From Bacteroidales bacterium UBA5235 (GTDB taxonomy: Bacteria; Bacteroidota; Bacteroidia; Bacteroidales; VadinHA17), in assembly GCA_002409145.1 (NCBI GenBank), contig DHUL01000015.1, positions 1 to 7,894 on the forward strand: a stretch of DNA of 7,894 nt, read 5' to 3'. The notes under the pieces were generated by a model. That model was given only the letters and a program-made list of their open reading frames with translations. It did not search any database and was not told where the DNA came from. This document shows, piece by piece, positions 1-6,375 of this stretch. The position numbers were made by a program, and so were the translations under genes. Every line of letters begins with the position of its first letter. The first letter of the stretch is position 1.

Positions 1-1584
1 CAGCCTCCTGAAGGCTGTACGGTGATTTCATTCTCAAAGGGGGACATTATCTTTTTTGCAGGGAATGACGACTATATCAATCCTGATTCATACTACTGGG
101 TTGAGCCGGGCGACTCCCCGAGGTACGGGGTTATCTGGATCGGGAAGCCTGATAATCCACAGCAGGGAGTCAATGAGAAGGGCCTGGCATATGATTCAAA
201 CGGCCTGCCGCGGGTTGATGTGAATCCTCACGCTGAGCGGATACCATATGCAGGTGAATATTACCATCAGTATATGATGCAGATAATGCATGAGTGCTCA
301 ACCGTCGAAGAGGTCATCAGGTGGGTGGGGCTGCATCAGCGGCCTCCGTATATGCATGACCAGATGCACTTTGCAGACACAACCGGCGATGCTGTCATCA
401 TCAGCGCCGGGGCAGACGGCGAGATGGTCTTTACCCGAAAGGCCCGGGGTGACGGTTTCCTGGTCTCCACCAACTTCAATGTGGCCAATCCGTCCAATAG
501 CTTTGGCTATCCCTGCTGGCGCTACGACAGAGCAGGGGAGATGCTGGGCCAGCTTCTTGCGGGAGGGACCCCGGTGACCAGCCGGGACATTACCGGGGTT
601 ATGGATGCAGTCCACGTCAGCGCCAGCTCATCATGGACTATAGAGACCATGGTGGCTGACATGGTAAACGGTATTGTTTACGTCTATTTCTTCTACCAGT
701 ATGACCGTCCGCTTGTACTGAATGTCAAACAGGAGCTTGCCAGTCCCCGTGAGCCGGGACCGCTCAGCCTGCTCTTCCCGCAGGATGTGCGTGACGAGGC
801 TGCCCGCAGGTACAGGAAAGCACGGCTGAACCTTGTTGCCGGCAAAGTGGCCGGAATATCGTGGCCCGCACTTGTGGTTTTAAGCCTGATCGTGCTCTTC
901 ACGGCCTGTGCTGAACCCCGGAAGGGCCTCAGGTTCTGGTTACCTGCAGTGATTGTATCAGGCCCCGTTGCCCTGATCATCCGGTATCTTGTCAAAAGAA
1001 GGTGCCGGAGTGAAATCCTCAGGAATGCCCTGACGGAAACACCAGGTAACATCGTGCCGGTTGTGATATCATTTACAGCCGGATTGTCATTCCTTACCAC
1101 CAGGTCTTTGTCGGGTGTTGCATCCCAGCAGCTTCAGTTCTTCTCAATGCTGATACTGCCGCTGATCATCGGATGGGTGTACCACCTGGTATTCCTGACT
1201 CCGCTCAGCAGCAATAAGGGGTTGTTCACCATTCAGCGTCTTCCCCAGATTCTGATAACCACTTTCTTTGGTCTTGGAGGTACAATCCCGGTTGCGATGC
1301 CCCTGGTGAACAAGACCATAAACATGACTCTTCTGAATCCGCTGTCGCCTCTGGCGGTGACAGGCTGGTGGGCAATGGTTGCCCTTGGCGCCCTCGCGGG
1401 CGGATTTCTGATCTTCCTCTTCGGGCTCTGGGAGGCCAAAAGAGGCTACCGGTCATGGACGGTTCTTGCGCAGGGTGAAGGTACCATGGTTATCCCTCCG
1501 TTCCGCAGGCTTTGGTGGTGGCTTCCGGTGAGCCTTGTGGTACTGATTGCCGGTCTGACCCTGGGTGTAAGGCTTTTAAAATAG
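1..1584 (+). CDS. Ntn-hydrolase (C45/choloylglycine hydrolase-like) fused to a 7-TM C-terminal domain; 5' end outside window
   Basis: Probably an amidase or acyltransferase of the N-terminal-nucleophile superfamily (linear amide C-N hydrolases, penicillin acyltransferase-like C45); the substrate is unknown. The frame is open to the left edge, so the GTG at base 22 is not a convincing start. Upstream in frame lies Gly-Cys-Thr, and Cys at bases 16-18 is the likely catalytic nucleophile exposed after processing. Counting from the first visible codon, supporting features are Cys6-Thr7, GNDD at 21-24, GVNEKG at 56-61 (like GMNEKGL of the family) and the STNFN segment around 156-160. From about residue 284 the protein becomes a membrane domain with about seven hydrophobic segments (near 284-304, 312-332, 350-368, 378-399, 413-436, 452-477, 504-524). 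The catalytic part would therefore be membrane-tethered; its N-terminus, any signal peptide and its orientation are out of view. The stop TAG overlaps the convergent ARPP-1 gene by 9 bp. The fold assignment is fairly secure; the reaction is not. Confidence 0.8.
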   Translation, partial: QPPEGCTVISFSKGDIIFFAGNDDYINPDSYYWVEPGDSPRYGVIWIGKPDNPQQGVNEKGLAYDSNGLPRVDVNPHAERIPYAGEYYHQYMMQIMHECSTVEEVIRWVGLHQRPPYMHDQMHFADTTGDAVIISAGADGEMVFTRKARGDGFLVSTNFNVANPSNSFGYPCWRYDRAGEMLGQLLAGGTPVTSRDITGVMDAVHVSASSSWTIETMVADMVNGIVYVYFFYQYDRPLVLNVKQELASPREPGPLSLLFPQDVRDEAARRYRKARLNLVAGKVAGISWPALVVLSLIVLFTACAEPRKGLRFWLPAVIVSGPVALIIRYLVKRRCRSEILRNALTETPGNIVPVVISFTAGLSFLTTRSLSGVASQQLQFFSMLILPLIIGWVYHLVFLTPLSSNKGLFTIQRLPQILITTFFGLGGTIPVAMPLVNKTINMTLLNPLSPLAVTGWWAMVALGALAGGFLIFLFGLWEAKRGYRSWTVLAQGEGTMVIPPFRRLWWWLPVSLVVLIAGLTLGVRLLK

Positions 1585-2433
1585 CCTGGTTTCAATATCC
1601 TGCCTGGCGAAAAGCGCATTGTGAATCATCTCCTCACCGTGCATGAGGCTGAAGCCTACCAGCTGTTGCGTTTCAACCATATGCAACGTTCCCGCACCAG
1701 GGTGACCCTCCTCGGGGTGACGAGCAGCATCATTGAAATCATCAATAGCTGACAGGGCCTTGAAATAGGCTTCGTGAATGTCATACTGGTCCTTCTCAGC
1801 GCCGGGGCGCGAAAGGGTGAAAGCTGCGTCACGAAGCATCGGGAAATAGTATTTATAGGATTCCTCGTTCCCGAAGATGTCGGCCGAGATCACCTTCCCG
1901 TCGAGGATAACAGCCAGGCCGTTGCAGCCTTCGGCGGGATTGCATTCAGGAAGAACCAGGTCCGCCTTCTGCATCCTGAATTGCAGCAGCTCCTCGTAGC
2001 TTTCAGTGCTGCTGTGCACTCCCTCGCACTCCAGGTGTTGACTGACATGGTCCCAAACCTCGGCCTGCGTGTCACGGAAACCGGCCTTATGCCCTGGTCT
2101 CATACGCGAGAAGGTGTCCGCTTTCCTGCTGCGCAGGCCGGGGTCAGCCACTGTTCCCGGTGTATTGAACGAGGTTGACCGGTAGTGCCAGCGTAGCCGT
2201 TCCACGCACGAGACCTCGATGACAGTCTTTGATGAAGGTGCCAGCAGGACTGACCTGTTGACAACCCTGTTCTGCTTCGCACCGGTGAGGATATCGGCAT
2301 CGGTGAGCAGCAGGTATCCGGCTGTATTGTTGAGCGCAGCAAGCTGACCTACAGAGCCCGTTGCTGTCAGTTCGGAGATGATCAGGGAAGCGATCCATGC
2401 TGATGAAATCTTTTCAGCTGATCTGGATATCAA
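1576..2433 (-). CDS. ARPP-1 family protein, N-terminally truncated (possible pseudogene)
   Basis: Recognised as ARPP-1 (a domain family of unknown biochemical function) from GAKQNRVVN at residues 51-59, SVLLAP at 61-66, the SCVE motif at 75-78 followed by RWHYRS, then a C-terminal half with a VILDGKV hairpin at 175-181 and HGEEMIHNALFA at 265-276. Intact relatives, as I remember them, carry about 35-45 further residues before the segment that aligns with SSAWIASLIISEL. Here a TAA stands directly before residue 1, and the only start ahead of the motifs is a TTG at 2433; the first ATG is residue 111, after the key motifs. The familiar LDGEE before GAKQNR reads TDADIL, and the Gly usual after SCVE is replaced. 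This suggests a truncated, possibly decaying gene, although the long open frame argues that the loss is recent or that a TTG start is used. No signal peptide or membrane helix. It converges on the hydrolase gene with overlapping stop regions, and no terminator is visible between them. Confidence 0.75.
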   Translation of the reverse strand: MISRSAEKISSAWIASLIISELTATGSVGQLAALNNTAGYLLLTDADILTGAKQNRVVNRSVLLAPSSKTVIEVSCVERLRWHYRSTSFNTPGTVADPGLRSRKADTFSRMRPGHKAGFRDTQAEVWDHVSQHLECEGVHSSTESYEELLQFRMQKADLVLPECNPAEGCNGLAVILDGKVISADIFGNEESYKYYFPMLRDAAFTLSRPGAEKDQYDIHEAYFKALSAIDDFNDAARHPEEGHPGAGTLHMVETQQLVGFSLMHGEEMIHNALFARQDIETRLF

Positions 2434-2555
2434 TTACAAGATTGAAGATACACCGTTGAAAACCAGGCCGAAAGGCACTGCATCAAAGCCTTCGCCGATA
2501 CGGCTGTTTGAGCTGACGTGGGGCGAGATAATTACTACTGTCATGGCCTGAGTGA

Positions 2556-2747
2556 ATCGCTGCAGCAGTCGCAGTGTTTCTGCTTGTTTCGCATAAGCCT
2601 GCAGGTGAACCTGCTGTGCCCCAGTATGCAGGCAGGATAACCAGCATCAATTCAACAACCGATGTCTACCGTCTGTCTGTTGACAATGCCCAATACATTG
2701 TTGTTGTGTCAGACAACGGCGGGGTGGCGGTGACCAAACATAAATAA
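2556..2747 (+). pseudogene. Small secreted-type protein remnant, start missing
   Basis: After a TGA at 2553-2555 this frame reads a hydrophobic stretch (IAAAVAVFLLVS) like the core of a signal peptide, then a short mature region (PQYAGRITSIN, DVYRLSVDNAQYIVVVSDNG, ending GGVAVTKHK) and a TAA at 2745-2747. The alternating polar/hydrophobic pattern with Tyr, Val and Gly looks like a genuine small beta-rich protein of about 60-70 residues. I do not recognise a named family. No ATG precedes the hydrophobic core in frame; the options are a GTG at 2574, which would cut the signal peptide, or a start lost by frameshift or substitution (an out-of-frame ATG lies at 2543). It ends 9 bases before the ATG of the DUF6150-like gene, so the two probably formed a small operon. 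Called a remnant because of the missing start and the broken neighbour; it could still be a short intact gene with an unusual start. Confidence 0.45.
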
Positions 2748-2756
2748 TACAGAGCC

Positions 2757-2972
2757 ATGCGCAGGTTGAATATTGTGGTTTTGCTGGTACTGTTCATTGT
2801 TCCGGCTATTGCTGCTAAGGCGCAGAAGGTCTTCAGCGTCCAGTAAGCCAACCAGGCGGATGTGAAGGTTTATGTTGTGAAGTACGAAAACCAGGCCGAC
2901 CTGAAAATCTAATTCGTGGAGTATGAGAACCAGGCTGGGTGGAGGAACAAGGAGAAGATACATCTGATGTAT
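2757..2972 (+). pseudogene. DUF6150-like NQA-repeat secreted protein, broken by two in-frame TAA codons
   Basis: The ATG at 2757 opens a signal peptide (MRRLNIVVLLVLFIVPAIAA, then KAQ) typical of Bacteroidota exported proteins. The mature part is built from 13-residue repeats of the form Y-x-NQAD-V/L-K-V/I-Y-x-V-K/E, followed by ENQAGWRNKEKIHLMY. I recognise this as the Bacteroidota YxNQAD repeat family DUF6150 (function unknown), from memory. Two TAA codons, at 2844-2846 and 2910-2912, interrupt the frame. Both fall where the repeat, judged from the other copies in this same gene, has Tyr. Members I recall end at or near HLMY; here the frame runs on (TAT CAG GAG), so a stop may also have been lost. 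The product is shorter than many relatives, which could reflect repeat loss. Translation should end after about 29 residues, so the gene looks dead. Other genes in the window end normally on TAA, which argues against TAA being read as Tyr. Confidence 0.8.
2844..2942 (+). repeat. 39-bp tandem coding repeat (13-residue NQA units)
   Basis: Units begin at 2844, 2883 and 2922, exactly 39 bases apart; the third is partial. First codons are TAA, TAC and TAT; the shared core AACCAGGC begins at 2850, 2889 and 2928. Codon 10 of the unit is TAT in copy 1 (2871) and TAA in copy 2 (2910). The units encode ANQADVKVYVVK, then ENQADLKI-stop-FVE, then ENQAGW. The period and codon-level divergence show an old protein repeat rather than a recent DNA duplication. 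Confidence 0.85.
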
Positions 2973-3033
2973 CAGGAGCAAATCTGCATACCTATATACC
3001 CTGGCGAACAGCCCGGGACTACAGCTTCAGGAG

Positions 3034-3065
3034 CAATAAAAAGGCCGGAGATGCTATCCGGCCTT
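3034..3065 (-). terminator. Rho-independent terminator for the acyltransferase/barrel frame
   Basis: A perfect 9-bp stem (AAGGCCGGA at 3041-3049 with TCCGGCCTT at 3057-3065) encloses a 7-base loop. Read on the minus strand, the stem is followed directly by TTTTTATT (plus-strand complement at 3035-3042, sharing the last two stem bases). It lies about 25 bases past the TAA at 3091-3093, the expected place for a terminator of the minus-strand gene. On the plus strand only a weak T-poor tail follows, so it is directional. Confidence 0.85.
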
Positions 3066-3090
3066 ATTCAGCGAGGTACAAGAATACAGG

Positions 3091-3747
3091 TTATTTTTTG
3101 CCTGTCCTGGTGATCTTCAGGCTGAGGCTGAAGTTGACGCCGCTCATGTCCTGGCTGGTGAGGTGGGTTATATCAACATACTCATTGCCCGAATCAATAC
3201 CGCTTACAAACCTGTAACCCGCCCCGGCAACCAAAGCAATCCCATCACTCAGGTTGACTTCTATATTCACTCCCGGTTCGGTCAACGTGAATCTTTCACC
3301 GGAAATGTTCCAGAAGTTGTCAAACAGGCTGCTTTTCGGATTCTCATAATCCTTGGTGGAACCATAGGCGACGACAAGCTGTGCGCTCAGATGGACCATC
3401 CTGGAAGGATAAGCTACAGCCTGGGCGATACCGCCGATGTACCCATAGTTGACTGTCGGATGAGTCAGGTTCACGGCGCCGGCAAAACCCAGCATGAAAG
3501 TGCGGTTGATCATGACACCGGTATAACCGCCGACTGTTGCTCCGATCTTTCCCTGGATCGAGCTGAACCTGACTTCAGGAGCCCATACAGAGGTGTAACT
3601 GACATCAGGACCGAGGAGCGTCCGCTCCGGCTTCGATTCCTGTGCCCTGGCAGTGAGTGATACTGATGCGAGGATCAGTGCAAGCATCACAGCGCATGCA
3701 GTCTTGCTGACGCTGTACTTTCCGTTCTTTACTTCATTTGTTTTCAT
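3091..3747 (-). other. Outer-membrane beta-barrel module with its own ATG and signal peptide (likely ancestral separate gene, 218 aa)
   Basis: Reading from the ATG at 3745-3747 gives MKTNEVKNGKYSVSK, a hydrophobic core (ACAVMLALILASVSL) and a signal peptidase I-like ARA|Q site near residue 34. The mature part alternates short beta-strand-like stretches with turns: VGGYTGVMINRTFMLGFAG, GYIGGIAQAV, MVHLSAQLVVAYG, FTLTEPGVNIEVNLSDGIAL, GAGYRFVSGI, and a C-terminal strand SGVNFSLSLKI. This order (VGG..G.MIN..F.LG, then .EPGVN.E.N, then G..YR.VSG, then LSG.....LK) matches a common small Bacteroidota outer-membrane barrel type without an established function. If translation can begin here, an exported barrel is made whatever happens to the acyltransferase; alternatively signal peptidase could cut it from the fusion. 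Listed as a module because the open frame continues upstream. Confidence 0.65.
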
Positions 3748-4905
3748 GACTTTAAGATTATTAGTTGGTGATTTGAATTTTGGTTTCATTCCGAACAGTA
3801 TTCTGGTCACGTTGAATGGCCTGATCAGGAACCAGTATACTGACAATATCAGGATCAGGGATGAGGTCATGATCAGGGAGACTTTCATCAGGACCGGTAT
3901 GTTTAGTCTTACCACCAGGTAACCGGTAATTACAAGCACAGGCTGGTGGAGGAGATAAAAGGGATAGATGGCCTCGTTGGCTGTTTTCCTGAATGGTGTG
4001 TTGCGGTCGAGATACTTCCTGGCATAACCGGTGACAGCCACGGCACAGGTCCAGCTCATGACGATAGATGCCACATCATAAACCACTTCGGCAGCCCTGA
4101 CGGACTCCACCTTTCCCCGTACAAGCAGCATCACCGCCATCATCAGGACAGTCTCAGCCAGGTAGACCTTCCTGTATCTTGTCATTGCCCCGGCAATGCT
4201 CCTGACGGGAAGAAAAATAAATCCCGCAAGGAAGAATATCAGATAATAAGTAATTGTTGCCCAGTCGTTGACCAGGTCATGCGTCTCCATTTCAAAGAAA
4301 TTGCTGAGGATAACCTGGGAGAGGAGCAGGGGGATAATGATAAGATTAAGTCCGAACGGTTTTGTGAATATGTGCTCCATGCTTCCCACCCACGCCATGA
4401 ACCTGCTGCTGCGCAGGAGGTTCAGGAACGGTGAAATGATGAGGGCTATGACAAACAGGTATGCAATGAACCAGAGATGATGCCAGCTGAAGTTGCCTTT
4501 GGGGTAGATCCCATCAAATATATGAGTGTAGAAGGTAAAGATGGAGCTGTACTGATCGATTTTCTCGATATACACCTGTACCGGCACAAGGATAAAAATG
4601 CCGGCTGCCAGGGGCACCAGGAGCCGTTTTGTGCGCTCAAGGAGATAACGGCCTGCAGAAATGTTTTTCAGGGCATACCATGTTCCTGCACCTGAGATCA
4701 TGAACAGCAGCGGCATGCGCCAGTTATGGAGGAATACCATTACCTGCTTCAGCAGCCCCCCGTACTGAACATCATTCTTTACATGCCATTCCCATGTATT
4801 GAAGATCATCCCCACGTGAAACAGGTATACACTTATTATAAGCAGAATTCTCAGCCAGTCGATGTAGTACTGGCGGTCTGACCTGGGTTCAAATTCGTTT
4901 GCCAT
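3091..4905 (-). CDS. Acyltransferase-3 (OpgC-like) membrane protein fused in frame to an outer-membrane beta-barrel protein
   Basis: Residues 1 to about 380 are an acyltransferase-3 integral membrane enzyme, the group that moves acyl groups onto exported glycans and includes the glucan succinyltransferase OpgC/MdoC. Signs are YIDWLRILLIISVYLFH with Arg19 and His30 spaced as in the family's catalytic R-x10-H, RTKRLLVPL at 91-99, the WHHLWFIAYLF loop at 141-151, and about ten membrane helices ending near RPFNVTRILFGMKPK at 362-376. Met387 then starts what looks like a second protein: a Lys-containing n-region, a hydrophobic core and ARA|QE cleavage near 419-422, then about 180 residues of a small outer-membrane barrel. 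Such a signal peptide inside a polytopic enzyme is unexpected. A tandem TAATAA lies one frame away at 3758-3763, just where the first gene should end, so the fusion probably results from a one-base deletion or a sequence error. Preceded by a -7-like box and followed by a good terminator. Acylated substrate unknown. Confidence 0.85.
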   Translation of the reverse strand: MANEFEPRSDRQYYIDWLRILLIISVYLFHVGMIFNTWEWHVKNDVQYGGLLKQVMVFLHNWRMPLLFMISGAGTWYALKNISAGRYLLERTKRLLVPLAAGIFILVPVQVYIEKIDQYSSIFTFYTHIFDGIYPKGNFSWHHLWFIAYLFVIALIISPFLNLLRSSRFMAWVGSMEHIFTKPFGLNLIIIPLLLSQVILSNFFEMETHDLVNDWATITYYLIFFLAGFIFLPVRSIAGAMTRYRKVYLAETVLMMAVMLLVRGKVESVRAAEVVYDVASIVMSWTCAVAVTGYARKYLDRNTPFRKTANEAIYPFYLLHQPVLVITGYLVVRLNIPVLMKVSLIMTSSLILILSVYWFLIRPFNVTRILFGMKPKFKSPTNNLKVMKTNEVKNGKYSVSKTACAVMLALILASVSLTARAQESKPERTLLGPDVSYTSVWAPEVRFSSIQGKIGATVGGYTGVMINRTFMLGFAGAVNLTHPTVNYGYIGGIAQAVAYPSRMVHLSAQLVVAYGSTKDYENPKSSLFDNFWNISGERFTLTEPGVNIEVNLSDGIALVAGAGYRFVSGIDSGNEYVDITHLTSQDMSGVNFSLSLKITRTGKK

Positions 4906-4930
4906 TGCTTTCAGTTTTTGGTTTTCATGG

Positions 4931-4960
4931 CAAACATAAAACCGGCATCTGCCCGGGAAC
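4931..4960 (-). promoter_or_regulatory. Predicted Bacteroidota-type promoter for the acyltransferase frame
   Basis: On the minus strand TATGTTTG (plus 4931-4938) matches the -7 consensus TAnnTTTG exactly. Eighteen bases upstream is GTTC (plus 4957-4960), an imperfect -33 element. Transcription would begin around 4924, leaving a leader of about 20 bases (CCAAAAACTGAAAGCA) before the ATG at 4905, with no Shine-Dalgarno, as is usual in this phylum. The poor -33 would suit an activator-dependent promoter. Confidence 0.5.
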
Positions 4961-4981
4961 GACTTAGCCTATCGGATCGAT

Positions 4982-5003
4982 GTGCGCGCCTATAGGCACA
5001 CAC
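4982..5003. promoter_or_regulatory. Palindromic site, candidate operator upstream of the acyltransferase promoter
   Basis: GCCTATAGGC at 4988-4997 is a perfect 10-bp palindrome. The arms continue outward with four of the next six positions complementary on each side (GTGCGC at 4982-4987 against ACACAC at 4998-5003); the two exceptions would be G-U pairs in minus-strand RNA. It lies about 43 bases upstream of the -7 box and 53 bases after the stop of the AraC-type regulator gene. No T-tract follows on either strand, so a terminator is unlikely. Protein-binding role inferred from symmetry and position only. Confidence 0.4.
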
Positions 5004-5055
5004 GGGAGCCGTTCGCTGCAGACAATATAAGTATCAGAAATACAGTGTAATGCGA

Positions 5056-6222
5056 TTAGTTCAACGATTTTCTGTATTCGGACGGAGTTTTGGAAGAATA
5101 TTTCTTGAAAGCGGAATTAAAAGAAGATTTTGAGTTGTAACCGACCAGTTCGGCAAGCTCCTCGACAGTAATTTTCCCCTGTTTATCCTGCCTGATAAGT
5201 TTCTTGGCATGTTCCACACGGTAAGAAGCAAGCATCTCAAAGAAGTTGCGGTTCATTTTTTCGTTTATCACCTGTGAGACATGGTGCGGCGACTCATTTA
5301 TCTGCCTGGCGAGGCCTGCGAGTGAAGCGAGGCTGTTTGTGAAATAACTCCCCTGTTCCATCTCGCGTTTGATCTTTTTGAGGATCTCCTCCTTGTTCGC
5401 TTCCGAGAGTGATGACTTGCGGTACTTCACTGCGGGGAAGAACAGGAAGGAGGCGGGGGAGTCAAAATAGTCGGACCTGTTTAGTATCTGCCATGTTGTG
5501 GCATAGATCATGAATGAAACATAAGTTGCTATCAGGTAGCCGCCGATGTCGCTCCTCATCCCGAACAATATCTTTGTAAGGATCATTACCGAGATAAGTA
5601 TCAGGATGTGTATCACCGAGTTTCGCAGAACCCTGAGCATGGTGTTTTCCGTCCTGAGGAAGGATTCTCCGGATGACCTGAACTTCAGTACAACGGCCCT
5701 GGCTGCCAGGAAGATATAAACTGCCAGCTGGAACAGCATCAGGTGGTTGACGAATCTCCTTACCCCGAGAGGGTCATCGGATATGCTTTCCTCCCATGGC
5801 AGGGTTCCCCAGCCGGGGTGCTTGGTCTGTATGTATGAGTTGTACTTGTTCGCATCAGGCTGCACAAAAGCGAAGATCATATAGATGGTCCAGAAGAAGA
5901 AGGGGATGAAGTGTATCCAGGTTTTTCTTTTCGATTCGGGATTGAGGCAGGTCCAGATATAAAAGTAAAACAGCGGTGCGAAAGCAAAATTGAGTGATTC
6001 GCTGAAGTTGGTCAGGTACAGTGCCCTCACGATCAGGCCGGTGTTATTGAGCCATTCCTCGAATATTGCAAGTGAGATTGTGATGAGGAACAGTCCCTGG
6101 TAAAGGTTGGCCTTTCTGTTGCCGCCGGAGTTCTTTATGAAGAACCACGAGAGCAGCAGCCCCTGGAAGACACCAAGGAAGATGATTATGTCAAAGATGC
6201 CGATGTGGACGTCTGTTCTCAT
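5056..6222 (-). CDS. Membrane-anchored AraC-family transcriptional regulator (7-TM sensor plus HTH)
   Basis: A 388-residue regulator. The N-terminal half has seven hydrophobic segments (about 8-28, 41-58, 74-92, 101-120, 158-178, 201-221, 226-246), a layout common in Bacteroidota where a 7-TM module is thought to sense an envelope or small-molecule signal. A linker with FFPAVKYRKSSLS near 261-273 and a basic/acidic helix (EANKEEILKKIKREME) leads into the C-terminal AraC DNA-binding domain at about 293-385. In that domain, SLASLAGLARQINESPHHVSQVIN (297-320) is the first helix-turn-helix, and ITVEELAELVGYNSKSSFNSAFKKYSSKTPSEYRK (351-385) the second, including the conserved G-Y-x-S-x-S-x-F-x-x-x-F-K and T-P-x-x-Y-R pattern. 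The full two-HTH module seems intact. The ATG at 6222 puts the first helix right at the N-terminus. A predicted promoter lies 80-110 bases upstream. The next gene on the same strand (acyltransferase/barrel) starts 150 bases downstream and is a natural target candidate; that link is inference. Confidence 0.9.
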   Translation of the reverse strand: MRTDVHIGIFDIIIFLGVFQGLLLSWFFIKNSGGNRKANLYQGLFLITISLAIFEEWLNNTGLIVRALYLTNFSESLNFAFAPLFYFYIWTCLNPESKRKTWIHFIPFFFWTIYMIFAFVQPDANKYNSYIQTKHPGWGTLPWEESISDDPLGVRRFVNHLMLFQLAVYIFLAARAVVLKFRSSGESFLRTENTMLRVLRNSVIHILILISVMILTKILFGMRSDIGGYLIATYVSFMIYATTWQILNRSDYFDSPASFLFFPAVKYRKSSLSEANKEEILKKIKREMEQGSYFTNSLASLAGLARQINESPHHVSQVINEKMNRNFFEMLASYRVEHAKKLIRQDKQGKITVEELAELVGYNSKSSFNSAFKKYSSKTPSEYRKSLN

Positions 6223-6301
6223 ATAATGCCAGCCAGGTTGTTCACTTTTCCTGATCCGGGGTTACCCGTTGAGGAATTCCAGGTGATTATCATGTGTATA
6301 G

Positions 6302-6332
6302 CAAATATATGAAGAGTCAGTCACCCGGCAAT
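6302..6332 (-). promoter_or_regulatory. Predicted Bacteroidota-type promoter for the AraC-family regulator
   Basis: On the minus strand ATTG (plus 6329-6332) is followed, after 19 bases, by TATATTTG (plus 6302-6309), an exact match to the -7 consensus TAnnTTTG at the usual spacing. Transcription would start near 6295, giving a leader of roughly 70 bases before the ATG at 6222. It is the better of the two promoters seen here and separates the regulator from the upstream serine hydrolase transcript. Confidence 0.6.
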
Positions 6333-6375
6333 TTTTTCCGTGGGGGACAGTTGTTTGACCTCTGACTTTCCGGTG

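Noticed and set aside
2455..2508. A possible extra NQA repeat unit (VENQAE; 14 bases identical to 2886-2899)
   Set aside because: Only the ENQAE core matches; flanking residues do not follow the 13-residue pattern and the spacing to the real repeats is not a multiple of 39. Likely chance.
2378..2551. A 57-codon plus-strand frame from the ATG at 2378 (contains SADLDINYKIEDTPLK)
   Set aside because: It reads fairly protein-like but overlaps the ARPP-1 gene on the other strand, matches no family I know and has no recognisable promoter; not enough to call a gene.
2844..2912. Genome-wide reassignment of TAA to tyrosine
   Set aside because: The ARPP-1, barrel, regulator and serine hydrolase frames all end on TAA at sensible family C-termini, and the barrel's TAA is followed by a terminator.
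2916..3113. A 65-codon open frame from a GTG at 2916
   Set aside because: Its first part is the tail of the broken DUF6150-like gene and the rest runs through the minus-strand terminator; not a separate gene.
3163..4695. Several long plus-strand open frames antisense to the acyltransferase/barrel gene
   Set aside because: They are antisense shadows of a strongly recognisable minus-strand protein, with no family resemblance of their own.
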